DNA of 64,000 nt from an uncultured Clostridia bacterium. Lineage in GTDB: Bacteria > Bacillota > Clostridia > TANB77 > CAG-508. The notes beneath the pieces are model-generated. The model did no database searches, was not told the DNA's origin, and saw nothing but the letters and a program-made list of their open reading frames with translations. The DNA is taken from positions 1 through 64,000 of the forward strand of contig CAPPGO010000009.1 in NCBI GenBank assembly GCA_948678575.1. Direction: 5' to 3'. Shown in pieces: positions 9,156 through 17,847 of the stretch. The stretch's first letter is position 1. The number at the start of each line of letters is the position of its first letter. The translations under genes and the position numbers were made by a program.

Positions 9156-9968
9156 ATGAATATTTTAAAACAAGGTTCAACTGGTCCAGAAGTTGAACTA
9201 TTACAAAGTACATTAACAAAAGCAAATTTTTTTAATAGTAATATTGATGGAAATTTTGGAAATAGAACAAAAGAAGGAGTAATTAATTTTCAAAAAAGTG
9301 TTGGATTAAATGCCGATGGAATTGTTGGAAATCAAACCTGGAATGCACTTATGCCATACATACAAGGATATTATTTGTATAATATAAAACCTGGTGATAC
9401 TTTCTATTCTATTGCATTAGATTTTAATACTACTGTAAATTCAATAATTATAGCTAATCCTCGTACAGATTACAATAATCTACAAATTGGCGAAACAATT
9501 ATTGTTCCATTTGGCAATATTGTTCCAACTGATATAAGCTATACATCAAACATTTTAACAATAAACTTATCTAGTTTAAAAATTGTATATCCTTTTTTAC
9601 AAATAAGTAGTATTGCAACATCAAATTTAGGCAATAACATCCCAGTTGTAAGATTTGGAAATGGTTCAAATCAAGTTTTGTATGTTGCTTCAACACACGC
9701 TAATGAATGGATTACTAGTGTTTTACTTATGAAATTTTTAGAAACTTTATCAAAAGCTTATGTAAATAATCTAAAAGTTTTTAATTATGATATTAGAGAA
9801 TTATTTGATAATGTAAGTCTTTATATTGTTCCTATGTTAAATCCTGATGGCGTTGATTTAGTAACCGAAAACTTAAATAAAAATTCCTATGGTTATACAC
9901 GAGCCAAACAAATATCCAATAATTTCCCGAATATTCCCTTTCCAAAAGGATGGAAAGCAAATATAGAA
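9156..9968 (+). pseudogene. 5' part of an M14 gamma-D-Glu-diamino acid endopeptidase (PG-binding, LysM), split by an element
   Basis: N-terminal 271 residues of a zinc peptidase that would cut the gamma-D-Glu-diamino acid bond of muropeptides. Visible: a PG_binding_1 domain (about 1-68, LQSTL..DGNFG..T..GVINFQ), one LysM (about 72-118), then the start of the M14 domain with zinc ligands H181 and E184 (THANEW). AGGTGA precedes the ATG at 9156. At Gly272 the frame runs into an 8.3-kb insertion and soon stops; the remaining zinc ligand and catalytic Glu are encoded at 18300-18761. Joined across the AGGT core, the two parts give one 424-residue ORF in frame, so the gene would be restored by excision. 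Confidence 0.9.
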
Positions 9969-9995
9969 GGTGTGGATTTAAAAATCTACCAACCA
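9968..9995 (+). other. attL: left junction of the serine-recombinase element
   Basis: The common core AGGT is at 9968-9971. The 24 bases 9972-9995 are the left attP arm; their reverse complement matches 18275-18298 at 20 of 24 positions. Left of the core the sequence is host gene (codons K-A-N-I-E-G). Confidence 0.82.
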
Positions 9996-10013
9996 GTTTG
10001 CAAAGTCTTGTAT

Positions 10014-10958
10014 TTATCCTTTGTACTCTCCACCATTTATATGCATTACTTGACCTGTAACATAGGATGAATCATCACTTGCTAAGTATATAAATAGTGG
10101 TGCTATTTCATAAGGATGCCCAGCTCTTCCCATTGGTGCGTCTGAACCTAGTGTTGGTATTTTTTCTGCTTCCCAACATGCTGGTTGTAGCGGAGTCCAA
10201 AATACACCAGGTGAAACTGCATTTACTCTTATATTTTTATCTGCTAAATTCGTTGCAAGTGACCTCGTAAATCCTACAATTGCTCCTTTACTTGTTACAT
10301 AGTCTATTAATTCTGGTTCTCCTTTAAAAGTTGTTATTGATGTTACATTTATAATACTCGCACCTGGTTTCATATGTTTTAAAGCTCTTTTGGTTAAATA
10401 AAACATAGAATAAATATTGGTTTTCATTGTTAAATCAAATTGTTCATCTGTTATATCTAATAAACTTTTTTGTTGATATTGCACTCCTGCATTGTTTACT
10501 AATATATCAATTTTGCCAAATTTTTTTATAGTTTCTTCCACAATCTTATCGCAGAAATTAGTGTCTTTTATATCTCCAGCAAGTAATAAACATCTACCAC
10601 CCATTCTTTCAATGAATTCTTTTGTTTCTTCTGCATCTTTATGTTCATCATAATAGACAATAACAACTGTGGCTCCTTCTTTTACAAATCCAACTGCTGT
10701 GGCTCTTCCAATTCCAGAATCTCCTCCTGTTATGATTGCAACTTTATTATATAATTTTCCAGCTGACCTGTAATACGGATTATTAAATATAGGTCTTGGT
10801 GTCATTAAATATTCCATTCCTGGCTGTTTATCTTGATGTTGCGGTGGAAACTCTATCCTATAATCTTTACATATTCTACCATAACCTTGATCGTCTATAT
10901 ATTTTAGTCCATAATCATCCTTTCCATTATTGTTTGAAGTATAATAATCATAATTCAT
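10014..10958 (-). CDS. Short-chain dehydrogenase/reductase (YhdF/glucose-dehydrogenase-like)
   Basis: NAD(P)-dependent classical SDR of 314 residues, with the roughly 50-residue N-terminal extension typical of the YhdF/GsiB-neighbour stress subgroup. Seen: cofactor motif TGGDSGIG (77-84), NNAGV after the fourth strand, and the catalytic YxxxK in DYVTSKGA. Substrate not predictable. It ends only 42 bases inside the left end of the element and lies downstream of the recombinase gene on the same strand, so it is cargo next to attL. Confidence 0.87.
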   Translation of the reverse strand: MNYDYYTSNNNGKDDYGLKYIDDQGYGRICKDYRIEFPPQHQDKQPGMEYLMTPRPIFNNPYYRSAGKLYNKVAIITGGDSGIGRATAVGFVKEGATVVIVYYDEHKDAEETKEFIERMGGRCLLLAGDIKDTNFCDKIVEETIKKFGKIDILVNNAGVQYQQKSLLDITDEQFDLTMKTNIYSMFYLTKRALKHMKPGASIINVTSITTFKGEPELIDYVTSKGAIVGFTRSLATNLADKNIRVNAVSPGVFWTPLQPACWEAEKIPTLGSDAPMGRAGHPYEIAPLFIYLASDDSSYVTGQVMHINGGEYKG

Positions 10959-11020
10959 CTTTTTTCACCTCTACCATATATATTCTAAATATCAATTGAG
11001 TGTGCATGTTTAAAATTTCT

Positions 11021-12675
11021 TTAACTTATCTTTAAAGATTTCTCACTAATTAATTCTTCAATTTTGATAAATTCATCTAGGTTCTCATTGATAGAATTTA
11101 ATTTTGAAAAGTTAAAATAGATATACACATTTTTATCTTTGTCAATTTCAATTTTATTGATTAGCCTATATAAATATATTTTATCTATTTGTTCTAATTT
11201 CAAAAAGTTTTCTATTACTTCATCTAGTTCCATTGTCTGATTATTACTTTCAGTTTCATTTTGAGTTTCAACTAACTTATGTTCTAATTCTTCCTTTTGT
11301 TTTATAAAATTTGTTCTGTCAAATATAAATTTTTGTGATAACCTCATGTAATCTTCTTCGAGAATTATGCCTTGTAATTTATCCATATACATTTTGTCTA
11401 AATTGTTATTTATTTCTAATATAGCTTTATCAATTTGTGATAGTTTTTTCTTAAAGCCTTTTCTAATATCAAGAGTTTTGTTTTGACATTTTTCATAAAT
11501 AGAATAAAAAATTTTTTTGTCAGCATATATCTGACAAATTTTTTTTACAACATAAATAATATGCTTTTCGAACTTTTCATAATTGATACTTAATGGATAA
11601 CAACCTCTTTTTTTATGGTCGCTACAAATTATATATGGATGTGATTTTGCATTTCTTTTAGAATTCTTTTTAAGCACGATTTGCAGTTTCCTTTTGCAAT
11701 GATAACAGTAAAGTAACCCTCTTAATAAGTAATCGTATTTTAGTTTTGTATTTGTTCCTCTTTTTTCAAGAATAAATTGTACTTTCTCAAATGTATCTTT
11801 ATTGATAATAGCTTCATGTGTATTGTTAACTCGTATTTGATTTTCTTTTTCTACTGTTCGTATTTTATGTACTTTATATGAGACAATAGACTTCTTATTT
11901 TGAACTGTATTTCCAATATATACTTCATTTTTTAACATATTGCATAAGGTAACCTCATTCCAGTTATAATTTATTTTGTTTTCATCTTGCACCAAACTAG
12001 TTTTTCTATAACCAGTAGGAGATAAGTATTTGTTGGAATTTAAGTAATTTACTATTTCCACACTACCATGTCTATTTATATACATATCAAATATTTTCTC
12101 TACAATACCTTTTACATTTTCATCAATAATTAGTTTATTTTTAATACTAGGATGTCTTTTATATCCGATATGCTGGAATACTACACATATACTCTCCACT
12201 CTTTTGCTTTTCCTTATAGACACTTCTAATTTTTTTCGATATATCCTTAGCATAATAATCATTCATAATTGCTTTAAAAGGTGTTATATCGTTATTTGTG
12301 CTATCAATATAGGTGTCTATACCATCTGTTATTGCAACATACCTAATATTGTTTTGTGGAAAGTAATTTTCTATGTAATGTCCTGTTTTAATATAATCTC
12401 TTCCAAGTCTTGATAAATCTTTTGTTATAACCATATTAATAGTTCTGTTCTCAATATCTTGTAGCATTTTATTGAATCCCGGTCTATCAAATGTAGTTCC
12501 AGAAATACCATCGTCAACATATTCTTTAATAAGTGTTAGATTATTCTCACTCACATATCTTTGCAAAATATTTCTTTGATTACCGATACTTTCGCTTTCT
12601 TGTTTGTCACCATCTTCTCTAGATAGTCTTATATAAATTCCGTACTTTGAAGTTTTGACTGTTTAAATTTAGCAT
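11021..12675 (-). CDS. Large serine recombinase, needs two +1 shifts at CGG codons
   Basis: Site-specific integrase/excisionase of the element. Reading from the ATG at 12675 (GGAGG 4 bases upstream) and skipping one C at 12642 and one at 12167 yields about 550 residues, the normal length. Seen: resolvase domain with catalytic Ser in YIRLSRED, DDGISGT, TKDLSRLGRD; recombinase domain; zinc-ribbon cysteines (CYHCKRK...CSDHKKRGC); C-terminal coiled coil. Unshifted, it stops after about 20 codons, and again at CGG-ATA-TAA. Both shifts recreate family-conserved Gly: KVGIYIRLS and PAYGYKR. Either the gene is recoded (see the window-wide CGG pattern) or it carries two indels and is dead; the identical context favours recoding. 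Confidence 0.82.
12165..12167 (-). other. CGG +1 frameshift site 2 (serine recombinase)
   Basis: Frame reads GCA TAT CGG ATA TAA. Skipping the C gives GCA TAT GGA TAT AAA AGA (A-Y-G-Y-K-R), the expected start of the recombinase domain, which stays open to 11021. The in-frame TAA is two codons after CGG. Confidence 0.8.
12640..12642 (-). other. CGG +1 frameshift site 1 (serine recombinase N terminus)
   Basis: Codon 12 from the ATG at 12675 is CGG: AAA GTA CGG AAT. Skipping the C gives AAA GTA GGA ATT TAT ATA AGA (K-V-G-I-Y-I-R), the canonical first strand ahead of the catalytic serine. No usable start codon exists in the downstream frame itself. Confidence 0.8.
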
Positions 12676-12755
12676 TTAACCTCCTATCCGTAATCATCTA
12701 ATACAACAATTGTAACGTGCTCAAAATAATTTTACAAATACTTTATAAGAACCCT

Positions 12756-12788
12756 ACCCACTTACACAATCAAAGATTGTGAGTGGGT
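12756..12788 (-). promoter_or_regulatory. Strong hairpin in the recombinase leader
   Basis: ACCCACT (12756-12762) pairs with AGTGGGT (12782-12788) and CACAATC (12765-12771) with GATTGTG (12775-12781), leaving a 2-nt bulge and AAA loop. It lies 81 bases before the recombinase start. No T-run follows on the minus strand, so it is more likely a leader structure or protein site than a terminator. Confidence 0.5.
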
Positions 12789-12820
12789 ACCCAGGAACCT
12801 TGTTGCTTTCGCAATAATAA

Positions 12821-12967
12821 TTACTTTATTTTTAATTTTAAATTTCCTATATAATCTTTAAAAATTAATCCTATTGTTTCTTTAACTTCCTGCTTTTCTT
12901 CTGTAAAAATACAATATGTATTAAATTCTAATTTACCTTTTTTGTTATCTTTTTTATCTTTATTCAC
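12821..12967 (-). CDS. Possible 48-residue protein upstream of the recombinase
   Basis: An open frame from GTG 12967 to TAA 12821 encodes a 48-residue, charged peptide (starts with a basic run, contains CIFTEEKQEV). GGAG lies 11 bases upstream of the GTG, a long spacing. Small proteins in this position in serine-recombinase elements are often accessory or excision factors, but I see no motif that proves it. Could be non-coding. Confidence 0.35.
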   Translation of the reverse strand: MNKDKKDNKKGKLEFNTYCIFTEEKQEVKETIGLIFKDYIGNLKLKIK

Positions 12968-13150
12968 ATTTACATCAGCTCCTTTTTATTTTTTAATTAA
13001 ATCCTTTTAATACAGAATATTAAAGAATATAGCTTGTTATGACACTTAAAATAAGCGTGTTTGTCAATGTGCTGTTTAGTATTTCTATATATAAGCCCTG
13101 TTTTTATACCAAAAGCAAAACTATTTTTGAAAAATTTTTAATTTTATAAG

Positions 13151-13188
13151 AAAAAAAATCTAATATATGTTTTCACATATTAGATCTT
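13151..13188 (-). terminator. Intrinsic terminator downstream of the GDPD gene
   Basis: On the minus strand ATCTAATATG pairs with a CATATATTAGAT arm and is followed by eight T residues, a clear rho-independent terminator for the leftward GDPD transcript. Confidence 0.75.
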
Positions 13189-13201
13189 TACTTAGCTAAT
13201 T

Positions 13202-13324
13202 TTACTTTAATTTTATTAACTGCTCTATTCCAATTTCATTTAATTCAATATCTGTTTTTCCTTAAATTCTACCTTTAACATTCCAATCAGTTTAATCATG
13301 TCTAACAACATAAAATTTTATACC
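13202..13324 (-). pseudogene. Decayed N-terminal fragment of a phosphoglycerate-mutase-family phosphatase
   Basis: Directly after the GDPD stop, the minus strand reads I-K-F-Y-V-V-R-H-D-stop-T-D-W-N-V-K-G-R-I-stop-G-K-T-D-I-E-L-N-E. This is the RHGxTxWN N terminus of the histidine phosphatase superfamily with the catalytic-loop Gly changed and two in-frame stops. About 40 codons remain, then a terminator. It is a true remnant, not a recoding case: no CGG is involved. Confidence 0.7.
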
Positions 13325-14047
13325 TTATTCTCCGTCCATTAATACTTTTAATTTATCTGGAAAGTTAACTGTCATTCCATCTATATTTAACTTATATACT
13401 TTTTGCATTATTTCTTGATCACGAATTCCCCATAATCTAACACCTAGCTTATTGCTATTGGCAAGCTCTATACTATTATTTGATACTTTATCAGCTTTTG
13501 AGCAAATTTGACATCCTTTTATTGATAATAATTTATCAATATTATTTTGATTAATTTCTTCATCAATAAGCCAAGATATTTTTATATCTTTATCAAATTT
13601 TCTAACATTTTCTAATGCTTCAAATATAAAAGATGTAATATAAATATTTTCTTTACTTTTACTATATTTATCAATTATTTCTAATATTTGTTTTTCTATT
13701 CCTATAGTCTTTAGCTCTATTGCAAATGTTAAATCTTTAGATAAAAATTTTTTGGCAAACTCTTCAAAAAGTACAATTTTTTCATCTTTGTATTTTAAAT
13801 CAAACCAACTTCCAAAATCAAATTTTAACAATTCATTATAAGTATAATCATTTATTGTTCCTATACCATTTGACTTTTTATCTATAAAATCATCATGAAA
13901 TATAACTATTTTTCCATCTTTAGTTTTTTGTAAATCTAACTCAATTCCATTAGCTTTTAATTCTACCGCTTTTTCAAAAGCACTCATAGTATTTTCTGGT
14001 GCATAAGCTGATGCACCTCTATGTGCATAATTAATAAATTTGTTCAT
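13325..14047 (-). CDS. Glycerophosphodiester phosphodiesterase family protein
   Basis: Hydrolyses glycerophosphodiesters to glycerol-3-phosphate and an alcohol. The 240-residue protein has no signal peptide, so it is cytoplasmic (UgpQ-like). Seen: AHRGAS (8-13) with catalytic His, PENT (18-21), ELDLQKTKDG (36-45, metal ligands E and D), and FHDD (49-52) with the second catalytic His. Its ATG overlaps the TGA of a tiny membrane-protein ORF (ATGA). It is cargo of the integrated element, followed by a decayed phosphatase fragment. Confidence 0.88.
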   Translation of the reverse strand: MNKFINYAHRGASAYAPENTMSAFEKAVELKANGIELDLQKTKDGKIVIFHDDFIDKKSNGIGTINDYTYNELLKFDFGSWFDLKYKDEKIVLFEEFAKKFLSKDLTFAIELKTIGIEKQILEIIDKYSKSKENIYITSFIFEALENVRKFDKDIKISWLIDEEINQNNIDKLLSIKGCQICSKADKVSNNSIELANSNKLGVRLWGIRDQEIMQKVYKLNIDGMTVNFPDKLKVLMDGE

Positions 14048-14148
14048 ACAGTATCCTCCTGTTTATTTAACTTTGAATTATTTCTTATATCATTTTTCCA
14101 TACTGCATATATTCCTGTAATCAATAATATTAAATCTCCTAATACCAT
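14044..14148 (-). CDS. Possible 34-residue single-helix membrane peptide coupled to the GDPD gene
   Basis: ATG at 14148 opens 34 codons ending in TGA that overlaps the GDPD start (ATGA). The peptide has one hydrophobic helix (LGDLILLITGIYAVW) followed by a basic tail. Coupling and hydrophobicity support a real leader peptide or small membrane protein; the ribosome binding site is weak and no family is recognised. Confidence 0.4.
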   Translation of the reverse strand: MVLGDLILLITGIYAVWKNDIRNNSKLNKQEDTV

Positions 14149-14445
14149 AAATCAACTATTTTCTCTATATTAGCATAAAAATAAATTTTTATCAATTATA
14201 TTACAATTATTTACTTTGCATATCAAAAAAACTATATGCTTTTATACATATAGTTTTTTTGATATACAACTTTTTGCTTTCATTTTCTTATAATTAGATT
14301 ATCTATGTGGTATGATTTTGCTAACAACGTTTATACATAGTTTTCCTAACATAATTTGTATTTTGTGACCTTATCTATACTCATTTTTCCAGTTTTTCAA
14401 GACCTATTTGAAACTTTTTTGCAATCCAAGATTGAATTGTATCCT
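14149..14445. other. Intergenic stretch with a hairpin; no convincing gene
   Basis: Apart from the perfect hairpin at 14221-14264 I see nothing functional. A 24-codon open segment just past the AbiEii stop is discussed under rejected observations. Confidence 0.4.
14221..14264. terminator. Bidirectional terminator after the AbiE-like pair
   Basis: TATCAAAAAAACTATATG pairs with CATATAGTTTTTTTGATA around a short loop; A- and T-rich arms allow termination in both directions. It separates the AbiE-like operon from the GDPD unit. Confidence 0.7.
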
Positions 14446-15384
14446 TTACATTTGCCTATGTATCTCTTTAAAACACTCTTTAACTTGATCAATGGAAAAT
14501 TTATATTTATCATTTAAAACATATTTATTTTGCATATTTTCAAATTCTTTTATTAGTGCATCACTAAACTCTAATTTAAAATAACTAAAATCTTTGATTG
14601 CTGTTTTTTCATCTATACCACCTATTCTTACTTTTTCCTCTTGTCTTTTGTAATCTATCAGTTTATTTAATTCATCCTTATTATTTAATAATTTTTGAAT
14701 TTTATCATTATTAAATAATACTGATATATCATATAAGTGTTTTGCTGTATCCATATACATATTTCTTATATAATAAAACTCTGCTGCAAATATTTTATCT
14801 ATAAACATTCTCTCTAATTTTATTATTTCAATTTCTATTTTTGTAATATCAAATTGCTCTTCTAAAATTTTCTTTTCTTTATCATTTGCAAGTTTATATA
14901 TTAAAGGCTCTATATAGTATTTTTCGGTTGGCTCGCTTACAGTAAACGAAGTCGATTCTACTTGTATTTTTCCTGCTCTTTGCAAAGGTATTTCATTATC
15001 TTCATATACTGATACATATTGGTAAACTCCTGTAACACTGCCTTTATTATCTATACACCCATCTTTTATTAGTTCTAAACCTTCTATTTCATAACCTAAA
15101 GCAGATTCTTTTAATCTCTTCTTATTTCTTGTATTAGATTCTTCTAGTAAAACTTTTACAGTTAAATCAATATCTTCTGAAAAACGATTCATTGTTTCTA
15201 AAATTTTATATACTGCTGTGCCACCTTTAAAATATGCTTTTAAATAATCTTGCTTTTTAGCTAATTCTTTAAGAACTAAACATACATAATAGTCTTTTTC
15301 TATTATATCTACAGCTATATTTGTCTTAATACTCATATCTTCTATAAACTTCTTAAAATCTTTTTCTTTCAAATGAAATAGCAC
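14446..15384 (-). CDS. AbiEii-type nucleotidyltransferase toxin
   Basis: Toxin half of a type IV-like abortive-infection (AbiE) system; such enzymes transfer nucleotides to tRNA or other targets and stop growth during phage attack. The 312 residues carry the nucleotidyltransferase motifs GGTAVYK (54-60) and RFSEDIDL (67-74) with the catalytic acidic pair, as in COG2253/PF08843. The gene starts 13 bases after the antitoxin gene on the same strand. Frame and codon use look intact. Cargo of the integrated element. Confidence 0.86.
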   Translation of the reverse strand: MLFHLKEKDFKKFIEDMSIKTNIAVDIIEKDYYVCLVLKELAKKQDYLKAYFKGGTAVYKILETMNRFSEDIDLTVKVLLEESNTRNKKRLKESALGYEIEGLELIKDGCIDNKGSVTGVYQYVSVYEDNEIPLQRAGKIQVESTSFTVSEPTEKYYIEPLIYKLANDKEKKILEEQFDITKIEIEIIKLERMFIDKIFAAEFYYIRNMYMDTAKHLYDISVLFNNDKIQKLLNNKDELNKLIDYKRQEEKVRIGGIDEKTAIKDFSYFKLEFSDALIKEFENMQNKYVLNDKYKFSIDQVKECFKEIHRQM

Positions 15385-15397
15385 TTTCTTTTTTCTC

Positions 15398-16045
15398 CTA
15401 TCTTGCTAGTACAAATAACTTATCTAATACTTTTCTATTGTTTGTTATTCTAGCATATTTTATAATTTTTTCGAAATCTAAATTACATTCCTCTATAATA
15501 CTATATATAATTTCATCTGCATTTTGAGCATCAATAGGAATATTATCTTTGTTATCTAAAATATCTATAAACTGTAAATATCTATAATTCTCATTTGTTA
15601 TCTCTATTTTTGGTCTTATTATATATACTCTTAACCTTTTATCATATTGTTTATGATATTTACATTCATTTGTTACTATATCAGTTACATTAGGAACTAA
15701 TGTTGTTAGTCCTAATTTATTAAATAATTTTGCTCCTACAACATATCCCTTTATATTACCTTCTCTATCTTTTAAATATTTGAGTTGTATCAATTTTCTT
15801 TGATCTAATCCCATTTCACCAAACATAGTAATAATTGGTTTATAATATACTCCTTTATATTCTGCTTTTATAATACCTTCATTTTTTAGTCTATTTAAAA
15901 TAACATTTATATTTTTTAATATACTTTCTTGTTTATTATCGTTTTTGCATTGCTCAATAACATATTTTTTTATATCTTCGATAAATATTGGCTCATCTTC
16001 TGGATATTGCTCAATACATTCTAAAACTAATTTACAAATATTCAT
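15398..16045 (-). CDS. AbiEi-like antitoxin (DUF6088-type)
   Basis: Antitoxin and probable autorepressor of the AbiEii gene immediately downstream. The 215 residues begin with a winged-helix-like DNA-binding region (about 1-75, with LNRLKNEGIIKAEYKGVYY) followed by the conserved AbiEi-type core containing GYVVGAKLFNKLGLTT. Operator sites are expected in 16046-16165, which also holds the promoter region upstream of the ATG and AGGAGG-like AGGAGGT ribosome binding site. Confidence 0.8.
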   Translation of the reverse strand: MNICKLVLECIEQYPEDEPIFIEDIKKYVIEQCKNDNKQESILKNINVILNRLKNEGIIKAEYKGVYYKPIITMFGEMGLDQRKLIQLKYLKDREGNIKGYVVGAKLFNKLGLTTLVPNVTDIVTNECKYHKQYDKRLRVYIIRPKIEITNENYRYLQFIDILDNKDNIPIDAQNADEIIYSIIEECNLDFEKIIKYARITNNRKVLDKLFVLAR

Positions 16046-16169
16046 GAGTTTTACCTCCTTTGTTATTATTGTGTATTATTTGTTGTATATTATGTACTTT
16101 ATAATAACATTATATTCGTTTTTTTAGAATTTGTCAATATTTTGTTATTGTTTACATACTGTGCTTTCC

Positions 16170-17183
16170 TTATTTCATACTTATTTTTCTCAATTCTTCT
16201 TTTTCTTTATTTAGCAAATTTTCTAAAACACTTATTTCAACATTTGGTTTAACTCTATTATTTCTTAATTCTAACATTCTATTATTAATTTCTTTACTTT
16301 CTTTTTTATCAAATAATTCATTGACTATATCTATTCCAGAATGTGTAACATTAAAAATAAGTTTTAGCAATTTATCATTAGTTACAAAGAAATGTACATT
16401 GTTTGATTCACTTTCATTCCAATAAAAGGTACTCCAATTAGATAAATAAGTTAAATCCCATGCTTGATTAATACATCCATTGATTATTTTATTAAAATCC
16501 ACACTATTTATATTTTTTGGAGGTCTAACACCTTCACATTCTCCAAAGAGAAGAATTGCATAAACCATTGTATATTGACATATTAAAGTATTTTCATAAT
16601 TCCATTCAATAAATTCTATTAATTTCTGCATTCTACTTTTATTACTTTTATATATTCTAGCTAAGGCAATCATTTCACATTCATGCATTAATTGATGTCC
16701 ACCTTTGTATGAAAAGTCAACATTTCTATTATATTTATGTATTTCTCGTATTTTAGAAATTGTTTTATCTTTACTATATAAAACATTTTTCCATATCATT
16801 GATGGATAATATTCAGTTATTGTTAGAAATCTATTTAATTCTTCTTCTATTTTATTTTTATCTTTTTGTGTGTTTGAATATTCCTGCAATGCAAATCCAA
16901 CACTAATTTGAAAACGATTAGCATTACAATACAACATTATAAGTGCTATTATAATCATACTGTAATTATCTCTTAATATTCCATTAGTAGTATACTCTAT
17001 TAGATATGAAACAATATTTCTGTCAAATATAACAATTTTGTTTTTATTATTTAATTTTAAAAGTTCTCCATAATTTATTCTACCATCTACTGCATATTGA
17101 GGATGAAAAAATAATTCTGCATCACTTACTAATTCATATATTTCATCCATTTCATTATCCTCAAACATTATAATATCATTCAT
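16170..17183 (-). CDS. PIN-like putative nuclease, partner of the membrane protein upstream
   Basis: No family is recognised by name. The spacing of acidic residues suggests a PIN-like metal-dependent RNase fold: D54 in IVIFDRN, E168/E170 in MHECEMIALA, D243 in AWDLTYL, and D270 in FFVTNDKLL (the TxD motif that closes PIN active sites). 337 residues, no membrane segment. The ATG lies 8 bases inside the end of the membrane-protein gene, so the two are co-translated. Position beside an AbiE pair in a mobile element suggests a defence effector; that is inference. Confidence 0.55.
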   Translation of the reverse strand: MNDIIMFEDNEMDEIYELVSDAELFFHPQYAVDGRINYGELLKLNNKNKIVIFDRNIVSYLIEYTTNGILRDNYSMIIIALIMLYCNANRFQISVGFALQEYSNTQKDKNKIEEELNRFLTITEYYPSMIWKNVLYSKDKTISKIREIHKYNRNVDFSYKGGHQLMHECEMIALARIYKSNKSRMQKLIEFIEWNYENTLICQYTMVYAILLFGECEGVRPPKNINSVDFNKIINGCINQAWDLTYLSNWSTFYWNESESNNVHFFVTNDKLLKLIFNVTHSGIDIVNELFDKKESKEINNRMLELRNNRVKPNVEISVLENLLNKEKEELRKISMK

Positions 17184-17847
17184 CTATATCTTCCTTTTTA
17201 TATCCTACAACAGTATGTCTTATATGAGTATCTTCTATATTTTGATGTTTTTCTACAACTGTATATATTTTTACTAACTCTTTATTTATTTTACTAAGAT
17301 TTTTTTCTATTTTAGTATTTACTTCTTTCAATTCATCTATTTCAGAAATATATACTAAAAATCTTGAATATTGTTCAAAATCAATTTCTGCACTTTCAAA
17401 ATATTCTTTTTTTCTATTCAATTTAGAATAAGCATATTCTATTTTTAAAATTTTATTATCATATTTTTCTAATATCTCTGGCACAATTACTCCTAAGCAT
17501 ATTACCCATTGTTTGTCAGGAAAGATATGCATATTATTAATTTTATTTTTTTCTAACCCAATTCCTTCACTTTCTGGTAGTTGTTTTATAAATTCTTCTT
17601 CAAACTTTACATTCTTAATTGTTAAAGGAACTTTTCCTACATTTCTAACAACAACACACGCTAAATTAGCTTTAACAAGTTCAAATGTAATCTGTAAATA
17701 AGGTCGATTATTTTCAAACTTATCTCTTAATAAAAATACTATTGTAATCCATGAAGCAAATAGTGATAAAATTGCAATTATATCTCCAAAAGAAATGCTA
17801 TTTAAATTTTCAACAGCACTCACCAGTTTATTAATCGATTCTTCCAT
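17176..17847 (-). CDS. Membrane-anchored protein with predicted beta-sandwich and coiled-coil tail
   Basis: Not recognised. 223 residues: a short amphipathic N terminus, one membrane helix (about 20-41), a globular segment (about 47-165, PYLQITFE...VVVRNVGKVPLTIKNVKF, strand-rich, Ig/beta-sandwich-like), then a coiled coil (about 175-205). It overlaps the PIN-like gene by 8 bases. A plausible reading is a membrane sensor controlling the downstream effector. It is the rightmost intact gene of the element. Confidence 0.6.
   Translation of the reverse strand: MEESINKLVSAVENLNSISFGDIIAILSLFASWITIVFLLRDKFENNRPYLQITFELVKANLACVVVRNVGKVPLTIKNVKFEEEFIKQLPESEGIGLEKNKINNMHIFPDKQWVICLGVIVPEILEKYDNKILKIEYAYSKLNRKKEYFESAEIDFEQYSRFLVYISEIDELKEVNTKIEKNLSKINKELVKIYTVVEKHQNIEDTHIRHTVVGYKKEDIDE

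Noticed and set aside
14381..14455. A 24-codon open segment past the AbiEii stop (contains DTIQSWIAKKF) as a frameshifted AbiEii C terminus
   Set aside because: AbiEii already has normal length; there is no CGG at the joint and no start codon. It may be a trace of another gene but cannot be supported.
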